NCBI GenBank assembly: GCA_964058805.1
Contig: CAXKVV010000081.1
Coordinates: 558,001 to 622,000 of the forward strand
Length of the DNA: 64,000 nucleotides
Reading direction: 5' to 3'
Source of the DNA: Schoenoplectus triqueter
Taxonomy: Eukaryota; Streptophyta; Magnoliopsida; Poales; Cyperaceae
Under the pieces are notes generated by a model, which saw only the letters and a list, made by a program, of their open reading frames with translations, was not told where the DNA came from and did no database searches. The position numbers and the translations under genes were made by a program. Positions 10,751 to 23,014 of this stretch are shown piece by piece; the stretch's first letter is position 1, and each line of letters starts with the position of its first letter.

Positions 10751-12290
10751 TAAAATGTATAGTTTTTGAGATAAAACCCTAATTGGATATAATATATAAT
10801 TGAGGCCTATCAGTCTCTGCATGTACGTCGAGTATGCACAATATTGTTCAATTAAGTGCTTTTGGTGAAAGTAGATTTTGGGTCATGGTAGTGGAGCTAA
10901 GCGGATTTTCGTAAGCCTTAAGGTAGAATACTCTGTTGATATCTCTATTTCTACTCCTTATTAAGTATTTAAATGTTCTATTTCTATAAAGGTTTAGATT
11001 TTTTATTAAATTTTTAGAATTAATATCAACCATTAGATTGAGCTATTTTTTAAATGATATTACTATTTGTATGTTCGTTTGTGTTGAAGTTATAATTTCT
11101 TCTCAATTTTGATTGTTATACGAAATGCTACATAAAAAAATTATAATTATTCTAATTTATTCGTGTTTTTTTCTTAAATTTCTCTCAATTATGAATTCAA
11201 TTTTTCTTAAATTTTGAATTTTAAATTTTTTTAGTTATGTATTTTTTTACATTAATTTTATATTTATCATTGAAATTTACATTAATTGCTAAATTAAATA
11301 TTTATTTCCTATTTTCTTTATTTTGTCATGAAAATCTATTTTTTTATATTTTAAAAATCATCATTAGTAGCCATTATTTTAAAATATGACCCACCTGTAT
11401 ATGTAGTTCACTTATGCTTCTGTGATGTGATGTCACATTCATAAGAATATGTATCCGCATATTCAATAGTCTAGGATATTTTTTTTTTATAATTTTAGTA
11501 TAATGAGAATATGGTGACTTATCCATAGTATAATGAGAATATGGTGACTCTAAAACAATTTGCATGGCGTAAAATTGTGATTTGGATATAATACGAAAGA
11601 AAAAAGAATTACTCAAATCTTTGTGCTGTATAGCTAGCCATAAGTTTGTATTTTTTTTTTCCTATACGTAAGTAAATCTAAGTTCAACGGTATATGATTG
11701 GAGGAATTTGACCCGCAATTTGCGGTAGAGCCAAGATGTCTGTGCCAATCGCCCATCGGATCAATTTTTGCCAGTAGGATTGATTTAGAATTAAGTATAA
11801 TTATAATAGATGATTGATTTCTGTCCCTTTTTATAGGTGCCGTGTAGGCGTGTAGCGCCGTTAAATACAGTTAATAATCGACACGTAAGGATTTATATAT
11901 GAAATCAACTAATAGAATTTCTTACCAATGGGCAAATAGTGACGAACTTGTCCAGATATGATGTGGAAATTATTATTTAAATTGTTCGCAATTTTAAGTC
12001 CGAAAGACTCTCACGTTGTCTGATATTGAAATATGGTTAAGAACTTTTTAATTTAATTAATGTTATTTATTTCGTTTTTTGATACTTTATAAATCAACTC
12101 TTGGTAATTAATATTATAAATCTTTCGAATAATTTATATTTAAATAACTGAATTCATATTAACTAATTATCAATTTTAAACTTTTGAAACAAAAAATAAC
12201 AAGTATAGCCATTTGGCCTATTTCAACGTTTGCCGGTGATTGCTAAACAAGTAGTATTACCTCCACCACATCTCTTAGATTGACAATTGG
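10751..12290. other. AT-rich spacer with a 30-bp tandem duplication
   Basis: No gene is supported. A 30-bp unit starting AGTATAATGAGAATATGG is present twice in tandem at 11497-11550, the second copy partial. Confidence 0.5.
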
Positions 12291-12291
12291 T

Positions 12292-12483
12292 CAAGTTGGG
12301 GTTGAATTCCGATGAGTCGGGTTGGATCAATTTGATCTGACCTAATTCGATCTGAGATAAAATAACATGTAATCTAACTAAAATTAATGTAAAATCTGAA
12401 AAAAATAATAATATATAAATTGATCCGACTCAACTCAATCTGATTTGATTTTTCTAGAAAATCAAACTCTAATCTAAACTCGA
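12292..12483 (-). mobile_element. Older hAT-like GACCC-type element, interrupted
   Basis: A degenerate copy of the TAGAGGTGGC family, in reverse orientation (GATCTGACCTAATTCG, then AAATTGATCCGACTC). A younger copy lies directly against it at 12492. The outer ends are eroded. Confidence 0.5.
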
Positions 12484-12491
12484 TCTTATAA

Positions 12492-12787
12492 TAGAGGTGG
12501 CAGAACTCAACTCGACCCGAAAAATCCGTCCGGATTCGAACCCGACCTGACCTAATTTTTTTTAAAAAATCAAACTGATCCGATTCGATCTGAACCCGAC
12601 CCAACCCGAGAGAAAATGACCTGCAATCTAATCGAAATCTATCAAAAAACTGAAAAAACATAACATGTAAATTGACTCGACCCGAATTCTGATCCAACTT
12701 GATTTCTTCCAAAAAGTAAATCTGACCCGACCCGCCCGATTCAAACACGAACCCAACACAACCCAACCCGTCTGATTACCACCACTA
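12492..12787 (-). mobile_element. hAT-like MITE of the TAGAGGTGGC family
   Basis: It starts TAGAGGTGGCAG and ends ACCACCACTA, with internal runs of CCCGACC-like units. The flanks TCTTATAA (12484-12491) and TCTAATAT (12788-12795) agree at six of eight positions, consistent with an aged 8-bp duplication. Minus-strand open frames here come from the low-complexity repeat and are not genes. Confidence 0.62.
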
Positions 12788-13570
12788 TCTAATATGTCCG
12801 AATCAGAACCCAACGCCACCTCAATAAATTAACCACAGAGTTACGAATAAATGAATGTTAATGGTAATGCTCTCATCCTTTTAACCGAACAGAAGAAGCT
12901 GGGTGGGAAGAAGTACACAACAAATGGACAACCACAAGACGACAAAATGAAACCAATTGCAGATTTCATCCTAGTTTCAAGCAAAATAACTGCAACAGAA
13001 AATCAGAATGGACAAAAGCATGTTGAAATGAAAAATGAAAAAGGATTCTCTGCGTCGCGCAGAAAGCACGACAAATTATAAAAGTGCTTCGTGCCGCAGT
13101 TTGTAAGTAACAAAATATCCATCCAGACGAGAATATATGCTTTAAATTCGTAGAAAAAAAAAAAGAGAAGTTTTCAGTTAGTACTGCAGATTATAATAGG
13201 AAGTAAATTATTTGGACTTATGAATCAACACGTTGGTAGCAGCTGCAAACTTTAAAGAAAAAAATATTTTGACATATGTAATTTACCAAAGTCCCCTGAG
13301 CAAATATCGCTCCGAGTAGTATTCAGTTAGACATGCTAGGCTGCATATTAGAAGTTTAGAACAATGTTTAAGGAAATTTTCAAACCCAAAAAAAAATTAG
13401 TAGTACCATTATAGAAAAATAAGTTTGTTTATTATAATTCAATGCACTTTAAGTTCATTTTAATTATTCGGCTTCAATCTCGTGTTTTTATTATCAGAAG
13501 GGATAATATACCTTCATTTACATTGTCATTCCCCACTTGATTTCAAATTTTGTTTTCTTTATTCTGAACC
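12788..13570. other. AT-rich spacer, nothing recognised
   Basis: A 76-codon open frame at 12851-13081 has no recognisable family or conserved motif. I do not call it a gene. Confidence 0.45.
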
Positions 13571-13578
13571 CTCATATT

Positions 13579-13968
13579 TAGGGGTGTCTATTCTTGACTT
13601 GACCCGACGGGTTAACCCGATCTGACCCGAACCCGACCTGATCCGACACGATCCGAAAATAAATGGGTCGGATATGAGTTCTATTTTTTTATCTGAATTG
13701 ATTAATTATATTTTTTTAAGTAATTTTGTAATTTAGTACTAATTAAAACTTAAATATATACTAATTATATACTAATTAAGATTAATTATAAATAAAATAA
13801 TATTTTATTACTTAAAATTATATAAAAATAATTAATTATTTTACACGGGTTGGGCCGGATTGGATATGGATCAAAAAAAATTGATCCAAATTTAATCGGA
13901 TCAAGTTCAAATCAGATAAAAAATAATAATAAAATAATGTAACCCGACCCAACTGACCGACAGCCCTA
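13579..13968. mobile_element. hAT-like element with near-perfect 8-bp duplication
   Basis: It begins TAGGGGTGTCTATTC and ends GACAGCCCTA. The flanks are CTCATATT (13571-13578) and CTCATATC (13969-13976), seven of eight identical. Internal ends are rich in CCCGA, and the centre is AT-rich and non-coding. Terminal TAGGG and an 8-bp duplication fit the hAT superfamily. Confidence 0.7.
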
Positions 13969-14474
13969 CTCATATCTAAACATAATATCCTAGTTCTCAA
14001 GTCCCCAACTCTTCACAAATATATGGAAAAACAAAATAATTCGCTAGAATCGATTTTTTTTTTCCCACGGCCCGTTATTCCACCTCTTCTCTCAACTCTT
14101 CTTCAAATTTAGCGTGAAAAGACGGATTTGAGCAAAAAACAAGAAGGATCTCCCTTGAGCGACGACAACTTCCTCCAAACGGTGATATCATATGTGAATT
14201 TGGATAGTGGCGGAGTAGTACTGCTAATTTATTCTTTGAGCACGAACCATTGATTAAGTTCTAAATAATTTTTTTCTTATTCCTTTTGACCTTTCTATAT
14301 TAATTTCAATTTTCCCAATTTTATTTGATTCAAGCAATGTTAGATCCTTGGGATTAAGCAATTTTATTTGACAGTATAGTAATAAATTCTATATTCGAAC
14401 CGAACGGGCCTTAATCTGCTTACATCCATAAATATTCACCCTCGATTAACGTAACCGATTTATCAGAGTGTTTT

Positions 14475-14709
14475 CAATGGGTCAGATCGAGTTGGATAAT
14501 TATTATCTTATCGACTCGACTTGAATAAAATAATTAAATATATATTAATTATTTTTATATATTTTAAATAATTTTGAAATAATTATTTTTTTATTAATCT
14601 TAATTAATACAAATATAATATTTAATTAGTGTTAAATCATAAAATAAATCTAAAAAATAGAATTAAACTAGTTAGGTCGACACATACCCGATACGTAACG
14701 GATCAAAAA
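14475..14709. mobile_element. Degenerate relative of the 13579 element
   Basis: It has the same order of parts as the element at 13579: an end with GGGTCAGATCGAGTTGGAT, an AT-rich core with AATTAATTATTTTTATA-like sequence, and an end with GACACATACCCGA. Termini and target duplication are lost. Confidence 0.4.
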
Positions 14710-16108
14710 ATTTTGTGCCAATCAAAACTATCGTTTTGAAAATTTCAACATGGTCAATTTATATTTTGAGAAGAAAATAAAGATAAGACGGAATATTAAA
14801 TTAGGAAAGATACATATATGAAAGTTGAACTATAAAGAGACCAGAGACTTACTTGCATTACAACTCACTCTCGTCTAATTTGGATTTTTTAAACGTTCTC
14901 ATGGTAACAAAATTATGAAAAAAATAACATGACATATGAAAGGTTAACGCTGAGAGGAGAAAATGGATTTATGATGAGAATTAATATTTAATAATGATAG
15001 TTTATAGCGGGGTTATTTTTGCAAATTTTTAGAAAATGACCATTTGGCATTGGCGCTAGTCTCCATGGGGGAAGATAGAGGGAGTTAGAAAGAAAGTTCA
15101 ATAAGTGTCTAGATGATTGCATAATTTTTTGAAAGAATAGTATGATATATGTTGCAAATTTCAAAATTTTAAACACATTACACTTGTAGTGCTATTTTTT
15201 GGATAAGCAAGCATACTAATTTATCATTACATGTATGGGAGCCAATTGTACAATACTTATAGAAACTTTTACAAAATTTATGGTCAAATTGCACCTTACT
15301 CCTTACTATGCGATTTTTAAAAAGAAATAGGAGTCAATTGACCTCCTCCCTGAACTTAAATCCGCCTCTGTATACTCGAGAATATCAGGCGACAGCATGT
15401 TAAAATTCGGAGCAAATGAAGAAATCTCTACATGCAACTATGCAAGTTCAGCCCTGATGCTATTTGTTTGGATCTCAGTCAATTGCAATTATAAGGACCT
15501 AAGGCCCAAGTACTTTGCAAAGGTGCTAGAAGCCCATTTCTTCATTGGGCTACAAGTAGATCGTAATCAGTAAATCTCTTAATCAAGGTTGTGACGTGCA
15601 ATGTGAATTTAGTGTGTGATCCAATCTTGTATTTGGACCTCTTCAGTCGATGTCTCTTCCCCGCTTAATAGAAATATATTTATTCTTGTTATGTTTTCAA
15701 TTAAGTTATATAAATTATTAATTTATACAATAATAATATTTAGTTAAAATTAAGCTTAAAAAGTATTGGCAAATTAAGCTTTACAACGCATTGTTTAATT
15801 ATTTGTATCCGATTGTTATTCATTAATTCTATTGAATAAAAAAAATGGGTAAGTCAATTTTGTAATTAATAACAAGAATATAAAATATGAATAAAATTAC
15901 TTTCAAATAAATACGAATATAAAGAAAATTTTCATCTAATCCATTCACACCGCTAAACAACAAGCTAGCAGGCACCGATTTTGGCAGCTGACGCAAGTCA
16001 ACTAAAGACTAAATGGAAACAAACGATTGAAACTCATTTTAGTGCGCTTGTAACGAACGAAGGTTCATTATTATTTAGTGATCCGATATCTAACAAGTGT
16101 AGTGCAGC
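14710..16108. other. Spacer with one hAT-like terminus
   Basis: The only structural mark is at 15330-15370. Read in reverse complement it begins CAGAGGCGGATTTAAGTTCA and continues into TCAATTGACTCC-like sequence, as does the hAT-like element at 37896-38071. The partner terminus was not found. The rest is AT-rich with no supportable gene. Confidence 0.35.
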
Positions 16109-16262
16109 ATGGTAAATGCAAACTCCCCCAACTCCGCACCATCTTCGTGTAAAGAAAATCTTGATCACATGTTATCACTGGTTTGGTCTTACACGCAAAG
16201 GTACTTCATGCTCCAATTAACCAACGCTTCCCTCTGCATCAAAGTGTCAAATCCTTCAAAAT

Positions 16263-16302
16263 TATTCAAGAGTCAGAGTACCCCCCCCCCCCCCCCCCCA
16301 AA
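16263..16302. repeat. Poly-C tract in the probable GT31 5' leader
   Basis: An uninterrupted run of about 18 C lies roughly 100 bp upstream of the GT31 start codon. An upstream frame at 16109-16366 crosses it and would encode a short proline run. It ends 20 bp before the main ATG. Whether the region is transcribed is not known from sequence. Confidence 0.6.
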
Positions 16303-16385
16303 CGGTACAAAATCACAAATTCAACTCTCTTCTTATGCTAAAACATACTTCATTCATTCCAATTAATTGACACCACCATCCATTA

Positions 16386-17767
16386 ATGGCCCTTGTAAAG
16401 CCTACTACTCTCCCTCTCCATGACCCTTCTGTGAAGAAAAAACACTCCATTTTTCCAAAGCTCTCTCAACCCACCACAATCCTAATCATCCTCCCTCTGT
16501 TACTCCTTGGTTTCATCTATCTCTTCCTCTACCCAAAGGAGTTCTACCTCCAGTCACTTGTCACGTCTTGTACAGGCTCTACCTACACCGTAGAAAAAAT
16601 CACTGATCCGGTCACCCGGAAGCCTGATTTCAGACTGCTGATTGGGGTGTTGACACGTGCGGATTGGTATGAGAGGAGACACCTCCTTAGGATGGTGTAC
16701 TCGTTGCAAATGGGGAATCTGACAGCGCATGTAGATGTGAGATATGTGTTCTGTAGATTGTATAAGGATGATCAGCGCATCCTCGTGCCGCTTGAGATCC
16801 TCAAGCACGATGACATTATCATCATGGACTGTGAGGAGAATTTGAATCAAGGAAAGACATTCAGCTTTTTCTCCAGCATTGCGCAGATGTTTAATGGTAG
16901 GTGCTTATCCTCTTATGCTCATTTTTATTTTTTCCAGAGAAATAGTTTGAACTGAGGTAATAACATAAAGTAAATATACTGGGATTTTTTATTAGATATA
17001 TTACGAGACAAATGCTTGAATTAAGGATCTATGAAATCAATTCTTTCTGAGAAACTTCACTAAAAGAAAATTCTTTCCGGGAAAAAAATATAAATAGGAA
17101 TCTGATTGAATTTTACTGTATATCTATTTTCAGAATTTCAAAATAGAATAAATATACATCACTGGATTTAGAAATAAATTGAGCTAGTACATTGATCTTG
17201 CTAAGAAAACGGTGTATGTATTTCCTATTGCAAAAAGTAAGAAAAAGCTTTTACAATTGTACCATCTTATAACCAGGTACAAATGGAGATGAGAGACCAT
17301 ATGATTATGTAATGAAGGCAGATGATGACATTTTCATCCGGCTGCAAAAGTTGACCGATTCACTAAATCCCATGCCTAGAGAAGATATGTATTATGGGTT
17401 CGTGATACCCTGTGACAGTATGGACCCGTTCCGTGATTATATGTCTGGCATGGGTTACATACTGTCATGGGATTTGGTGGAGTGGATTGCCTCTTCAGAG
17501 ATTGCCAAGAATAACACAGTTGGACCTGAGGATATGATGGCTGGGCGTTGGTTCCGGGATGGAAACAAAGCAAAGAACAGGTTTAATACAAAACCAGCAA
17601 TGTATGACTTCCCTATACCAGTACCGATTGACACTTGCTCGCATAAGTTTATACCTGACACAATTGCAGTGCATCGGTTAAAGGATAATCCTAAATGGGC
17701 AACGACACTGAAGTACTTCAATTTTACTGATGGGCTCAAGCCTTCTAAATTTTACCGCATAGATTGA
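16386..17767 (+). CDS. GT31-family galactosyltransferase-like protein
   Basis: Two exons, 16386-16896 and 17277-17767, join in frame (donor GTAGGT, acceptor AACCAG) to give 333 residues. The protein looks like a type II membrane glycosyltransferase. It has a short cytosolic tail, one hydrophobic segment at about residues 31-49, then a lumenal domain. A lumenal motif LIGVLTRADWYERRHLLR corresponds to the first conserved block of plant galactosyltransferases (Pfam Galactosyl_T, CAZy GT31). The DDD of KADDDIF at about 186-188 is the expected nucleotide-sugar and metal-binding motif, and EDMMAGRW is a conserved later block. Family knowledge places such enzymes in the Golgi, transferring beta-1,3-linked hexose to glycoproteins, arabinogalactan proteins or glycans. 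The acceptor cannot be read from sequence. The ATG is the first in frame before the anchor. The gene looks intact. Confidence 0.88.
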
Positions 17768-19210
17768 ATATTTGATTTGTTTAGCTTTATTCTTATTTCT
17801 TCTCTCACATTTCCCTTTTTCCCCAATTTATAAAGAAATTGTAGAAGAGGACACCATAAGAAATTGGCATAAGTGCATTATTTCTTTTTTTTTTTGAATT
17901 AAAAATGCATTGTTTTCAATTTTTCATTATCAATTATGATCATTTTCTTGTGGATTCTGTTTATTTACACAAACTGTACTGGTTTCTGGCACTAACAAGT
18001 TCTTATTTCCTTTTGAAAAGGGTAGCTGCAGTATCCATTACATTATTGAAATAAAGTACTTGCAAAAAGACAACAACAAAAAAAATCAATTAGAGCGCAG
18101 TAAACTTTTAATCCCTGCTACAGCCAATTCTCAGCAACATACTTGCCTCGGGAATTAATCCAATCAGAGGAATTCTCCCAGTGTCTATCGGCGCCTTAAT
18201 TGCCAAACAGGTACCAGTAGGGACTGGTATTATAATTAATCAGATTTCTAGTTAGTTCATCCAGAATTTGCTTTACCACAAACCCTTACAATATATATAT
18301 TTTTCAAAAAGTCATACCCACTTTATACATGGTCAGCGTCCGCAAATAATTGCTATACTAGCTAAGTAGCTATCACTTTAACCTTATTACACTATAGTAT
18401 CCTGTGCTTTTTTAAAATCTAAATTATTTAAATCAATTTGGGAAATATTGTTACAATTGGCAGAATAATTAAGCCATTGCAGGGTGGATCAATCCTTCCG
18501 TATAAGAAAATAACACAGTCAACAACAAATTAACAAGGATAAAATTAGTTCCATTTTTTTTGAAAGCATATCCTACAGCCTGTTGATTCGATTGTTATTG
18601 CTTAGAGGCTACATTAAACTTTGCCTCAAATTTAAGCAGATTATTCGTGCCCGCCAAGATACGAATACGATTGCTCATTTTGATGTATCATTATTGTATA
18701 CTTTGTATGTACTGCTTTCGAACAAGAGAAGAATCGAAGTTTCTAAATCACTTTTGAGCACGTCCATTAAAATTTTTAACATATACATTGTCACCTTTTT
18801 TCATGTAGCGGGAGGAAAGGTCCAACTTTTGTAAAAATAACATGATATATTCAAAGAAATACTCAAGATCTAATGCATGTGGCAAAAGTGTTGGTGTTAC
18901 GCCTGTAGGATCTGATTTATTTCTATGCATTGAAGATCGCGCTTACGAATGAAATGGTTCCCTTCTGAATGTACTTAAATCTTAATCAATAGTAATCAGA
19001 CGATGCCTTTATGCATAATTTAAGATTTTTGACCTAGGAACAAGGCCTATTTTGTAGAATTAGTTCTAACAATAAATTTATTTCATAGTGGGTTCGACTC
19101 AATTCTTGACAATCTTAAATTAGCAAGTCATGAAAGAGGTTAATTAACAAGCAACAATTTAGAAAAGTTTATTTTGAGATTTTATTTAAGGATGAAATTT
19201 TGAGTCTAAG
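17768..19210. other. GT31 3' flank and spacer
   Basis: T-rich downstream sequence with AATAAA-like signals is expected for a plant 3' UTR, but I cannot fix a cleavage site. No further gene is supported. Open frames near 18583-18834 are unremarkable. Confidence 0.4.
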
Positions 19211-19217
19211 GAAGAAT

Positions 19218-19480
19218 TGTTGGATATGTCTTTCATTTCATCATCTATTAGCGGCAGATTAATTTTATCAAGCTGTCATAGATAGTAGGTTAAAATTTGC
19301 ATGTTATATTAAGGAGGAAAACCTTTTATATTTTAGGAAATATGATATTTTAAGAAGTTTATTTTTAGCTGTTGCAAATTAGAATTGTTGTTATTAGAAT
19401 TGCTCTGTTCAATTATGTGCTAATTTTAGATGCTATGTTTGTTACAAGTAGATTGTAATAAGGATTGTTGGATTCTTCAG
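19218..19480 (+). mobile_element. Possible Copia-type LTR fragment
   Basis: It begins TGTTGGATATGTC, a start frequent in Copia LTRs, directly after a purine-rich stretch (CTAAGGAAGAA). It ends near GATTCTTCA. Only a 4-bp flank match (GAAT) was seen, so the boundaries are uncertain. Confidence 0.25.
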
Positions 19481-21237
19481 AATTCAGATTAATATACTCC
19501 ACTTGCCATCATCTTTTGTGTCCTCAATTTATGTTTTTACTGTGACATTATTAAAGGCCATCCGAGGATTTTCTTTTTCTAAAGAGAAGAAACGTATGAA
19601 AGGAGGATTTAAGAACGGAGGGTACAGTAAATTGATAGTAAACGCTCCCTTTTGGAACATATATAGGGGTATGTTTGTAAAATTATATGATTTTAAAAAC
19701 TCATTTTATATTAAATCAAATGATAACAAAATGAATAAATCAATTATCATGAAATTTTATGAGTATATTTTTATCACAAAAAATTATGAGATTAACTCCA
19801 CAAATTTCTATCAAGCTCCTAAAATGTTAAATAAAATAAGTTTCAAATACTGTAATTTTCTTACCCGTGAATAGAGGAAGTGTTACATGTCGTATCTAAT
19901 AGTTTTATTTAAACATCTTGTTTTTAAAATTTGATTTATTTAAAATTTATAAAGTGTATGGAGGTACAATAAATATATCAAAAGTGAAGGCATGAACGTA
20001 GAGAAAAAACGTTGTACGGTGAAGTTGGGGAAAACAAGGAGTTTTCCGTTGTTGGTGCGGGTACAGTTATAATTAAGAATTTAAGATTTGATGGCCGTTT
20101 TGTTTAGTCCTAAATTCTTATTTGTAGTTGTTAGTAGTAGAGAAAAAAAAATTTAGCATTGTAATTGTTATTTTAAGACGACTTTCTTCGAGCAACGAAG
20201 TCAAGAACATTGCTCATTTCGTCTGGTTTAATTTTAGTATATGATTGTTTTTTATACAAGTTTGATTATTTGTTTAATTGATGTTTCTTTTACGCGGTGA
20301 GGAACCGGGCGATGTTCACTAATTATTTATACATAAAAGTTTGTGATAAATTTGACGGTCCATTTGACAAGTTACGTTAGCGGAGAAGTAGAAAATTAAT
20401 TACGACAGTGTCATTTTAACAATTTCATTTATTTAGATATACCGTTCTTAAAATAAATTATTAATTTTATGACATAGCATACAATTTTACTTTTAATAAT
20501 CATCACCAATATGATACTCTTACTTATATAATAAGTGTCGAAACTCGATGAAATTCCCATTATTGCTTCTACTTTGTTCTAAACTCACAACAATTCACAT
20601 TAGTGGAGCACATAACATAATGTCATAGACCAATTAAGTATTGAAATTAAATATAATCACATTAATTGCTAGTTTAAGACGACTTTCAAGGTTGACTTAT
20701 CGGACCTTCCTCTTGCTACCAAGTACCAGGTTTGGTACCTCTCTTAATATGAGAACCTAGGATGAACGCCATCCGAGATGGAAGCACATGGTCTAGATTA
20801 CTTTACACCGTAAAATGTCCGTACTTGATCTGCATCGTTGGATTTTGTTCACGGATAGAGCTGAGTATATTGGAGCCGTTTAGATTTAGGGAACCCACTA
20901 AACAAAATAGAGTACTCTAGACAATTTAGAATCGTCCAAAATTAGTCACGGTAAAATAGTGACATGAACATCTCATGATTATTGTATATACACTTCTCAT
21001 AATACTTATGAACACCACAAACGGATGGAAATTTATTTTTGAGATTGATCAGCGTCTTATATTTCTAAATTAGTCACAGGCTAAAATTTACTTCTGAAAC
21101 AAATATCATATTGAAAAACGTGCATAAATAAGTAATGTGTTATACAGCTCCTGCACTACCTCCACTTGAAGTGATGTTCATGTTGATCAATGAGGTATTT
21201 TATATTTGATCAGCTAGTGTTTTTACCTAATTGAATG
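19481..21237. other. Spacer, nothing recognised
   Basis: An open frame at 19503-19874 shows no recognisable domain and AT-driven composition. No RNA gene or repeat boundary is supported. Confidence 0.4.
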
Positions 21238-21239
21238 GA

Positions 21240-21449
21240 TGCTCAAACTGATCCGATCTGATTTGAACCCGATCCGACCCGATCCGAGATCAAATGACCT
21301 TCAATTCAATCAAAATCTATCAATGATCTGAAAAAACACAACATATAAATTGACCCGACCCTACCCGACCCTACCCAATTTCTTCTAGAAGGTCAAACTG
21401 ACCCAACCCAAACCCGAACCCGACCCGACCTGCCCGATTGCCACCTCTA
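21240..21449 (-). mobile_element. Truncated hAT-like MITE of the TAGAGGTGGC family
   Basis: The right end GATTGCCACCTCTA is intact. The left end is missing: the sequence enters the family at CAAACTGATCCGATCTG. Orientation is opposite to the copy at 21981. Confidence 0.55.
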
Positions 21450-21711
21450 CTCATACTTGATCACGGCCGAAGCACATGTCAAAATTCTTATTGGTCATGC
21501 TTATAAGGTTCATATTTATTCACAGAACTGTTTATATTTAACTATTGAAGTGTTCATACTGAAAATATAAAGTGTGAAGAAAAAATAATTAAGATACATA
21601 TTTGAGGTATGGAGATATGGGGATTAATTTTTTTTCTCTATAACAAAATAAGACGTGAAACTCTGATTGAAAAAAAAATATAAATATACTTCATGTGTGT
21701 CTAGAGGTAAC

Positions 21712-21966
21712 TAAAGGTTGCAATTGGGGTGAGTCGGATCGGGTCAGTTTGATCTTTTAGAAGAAATTAGGTCGGGTTTGGTTGGATCGAGTCAATTTAT
21801 ATATTGATATTTTTCATATTTTTGATTGAATTGCAATTCATTTAATCTCGGGTCGGGCTCGAATCGGATCAGATCAGTTTGACTTTTCTAAAAAATAGAT
21901 CAGATCGAATTCGGATCTAAACGAATTGAACGGATTTCTCAAATCAGATCAGATTCTACCACTCTA
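21712..21966 (+). mobile_element. Aged hAT-like MITE of the TAGAGGTGGC family
   Basis: It begins TAAAGGTTGCAATTGGGG and ends TTCTACCACTCTA. The flanks GAGGTAAC (21704-21711) and GAAATAAC (21967-21974) agree at six of eight positions. Many GGGTC units have decayed to GGATC, so it is older than its right-hand neighbour. Confidence 0.6.
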
Positions 21967-21980
21967 GAAATAACGTTATT

Positions 21981-22287
21981 TAGAGGTGGAAATCGGGCGG
22001 GTCGGGTCGGGTTCGGGTCGGGCGGGTCGGGTCAGTTTGACTTTTTAGAAGAAATCGGGTCGGGTCAGGGTCGGGTCAGGTCGGGTCAATTTACATGTTG
22101 CGTTTTTTCAGATCGTTGATAGATTTCGATTGGATTGAAGGCCATTTGATCTCGGGTCGGGTCGGGTCAGGTCGGGTTCGGGTCGGGTCGGGTCAGTTTG
22201 ACTTTCTTAAAAAATCGGGTCGGATCGGGTTCGGGTCCGGGCGGGTCGGACGGGTTTGTCGGGTCGGGTCGGGTTCTGCCACCTCTA
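21981..22287 (+). mobile_element. Young hAT-like MITE with perfect 8-bp duplication
   Basis: ACGTTATT occurs immediately before (21973-21980) and after (22288-22295) the element. Terminal inverted repeats are TAGAGGTGGAAATC at the left and, in reverse complement, TAGAGGTGGCAGAAC at the right. Two blocks of GGGTCGGGTC-type sequence flank a central stretch (TTTTTCAGATCGTTGATAG). It is noncoding; the 80-codon frame across it is a repeat artefact. The 8-bp duplication and terminal sequence fit a nonautonomous hAT element. Confidence 0.82.
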
Positions 22288-22295
22288 ACGTTATT

Positions 22296-22612
22296 CAAAA
22301 TATGATATCAATTTTATTTTTAATATTAAAATTGTAACTTTTCCGAGTTATTGAAAATTCAAAAATAAAGATATCAACGGATTTGAGTTGTCCTTCAAAA
22401 ATAAAATTTCTCAATCACTCTGCCGACCAAGGAAAGCCCAAGGGCCAGGCCTGAAGGCTTTGTGCTTGGTCAGCGAGCCTTAATCGAACAGTAATACAAA
22501 ACTCAACTATAACGGAGCAAACACAAGCGGGTAGCGAAGCTCGCTTCCCGCCATTAAACCCAATTACCCAAGAGGGTTTTAGATCTGGATTTTGTTTCGC
22601 TTCATTTCCTTC
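22296..22612 (+). promoter_or_regulatory. Former promoter/leader region of the APC4 copy (inferred)
   Basis: Before the MULE inserted, this stretch was continuous with 26364 onward, which lies just upstream of the APC4 start codon. It is locally less AT-rich. I cannot identify a TATA box or start site with confidence. Confidence 0.35.
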
Positions 22613-22621
22613 CATCTTTTC
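22613..22621. repeat. MULE target-site duplication, left copy
   Basis: CATCTTTTC, repeated exactly at 26355-26363. The 9-bp length is the Mutator-superfamily standard. Confidence 0.9.
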
Positions 22622-22873
22622 CAGATTTTTTTTATTTTAGTAAATAAAACAAATAAATATAGCAAACTGGCCATCTCTCTTCTCGGTTTTGCACAAATAG
22701 CCAGACCCGAGTTTGAAACTCGGGTCCAGGTTTTTTTTTACACAGAAACGAAAAAAAAAATTACCCGGACCCGAGTTTAATTTTTTTTTTTTTACGTTTG
22801 TGTGTTATATTAAAAATAAAACACAACAGTCAGTAGATTGATCTAAAATATTACAACAAAAATTAAAATAAAA
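22622..22873. repeat. MULE left terminal inverted repeat
   Basis: It matches the reverse complement of 26077-26354 nearly throughout, except that the right copy has a fuller second palindrome unit and is about 26 bp longer. Confidence 0.85.
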
Positions 22874-23014
22874 TTTTATAAAGCCAAATATAAGCACGAT
22901 TAATACATTGTTCTAAAATAGTGTCAAACAAATTGAAATATTACAACAATAATTAAAATTCAATTGTTCTGGTAAATATAACAACAAAAAACATAAACAC
23001 ACTGGTAATCTAAA

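Noticed and set aside
12374..12819. Two overlapping minus-strand frames of 130 and 63 codons
   Set aside because: They lie across the same repeat family and have repetitive composition without a domain.
16554..16850. 98-codon minus-strand frame opposite GT31 exon 1
   Set aside because: It is an antisense shadow of a well-supported coding exon.
18583..18834. 83-codon frame in the GT31 downstream region
   Set aside because: No family motif, no intron or neighbour support; expected by chance over this length.
19503..19874. 123-codon plus-strand frame
   Set aside because: AT-driven composition (many Lys, Asn, Ile, Phe), no recognisable domain, no conserved start context.
22095..22337. 80-codon plus-strand frame rich in Gly, Arg and Ser
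   Set aside because: It is a translation of the GGGTC repeat of a noncoding hAT-like element with a perfect 8-bp duplication.
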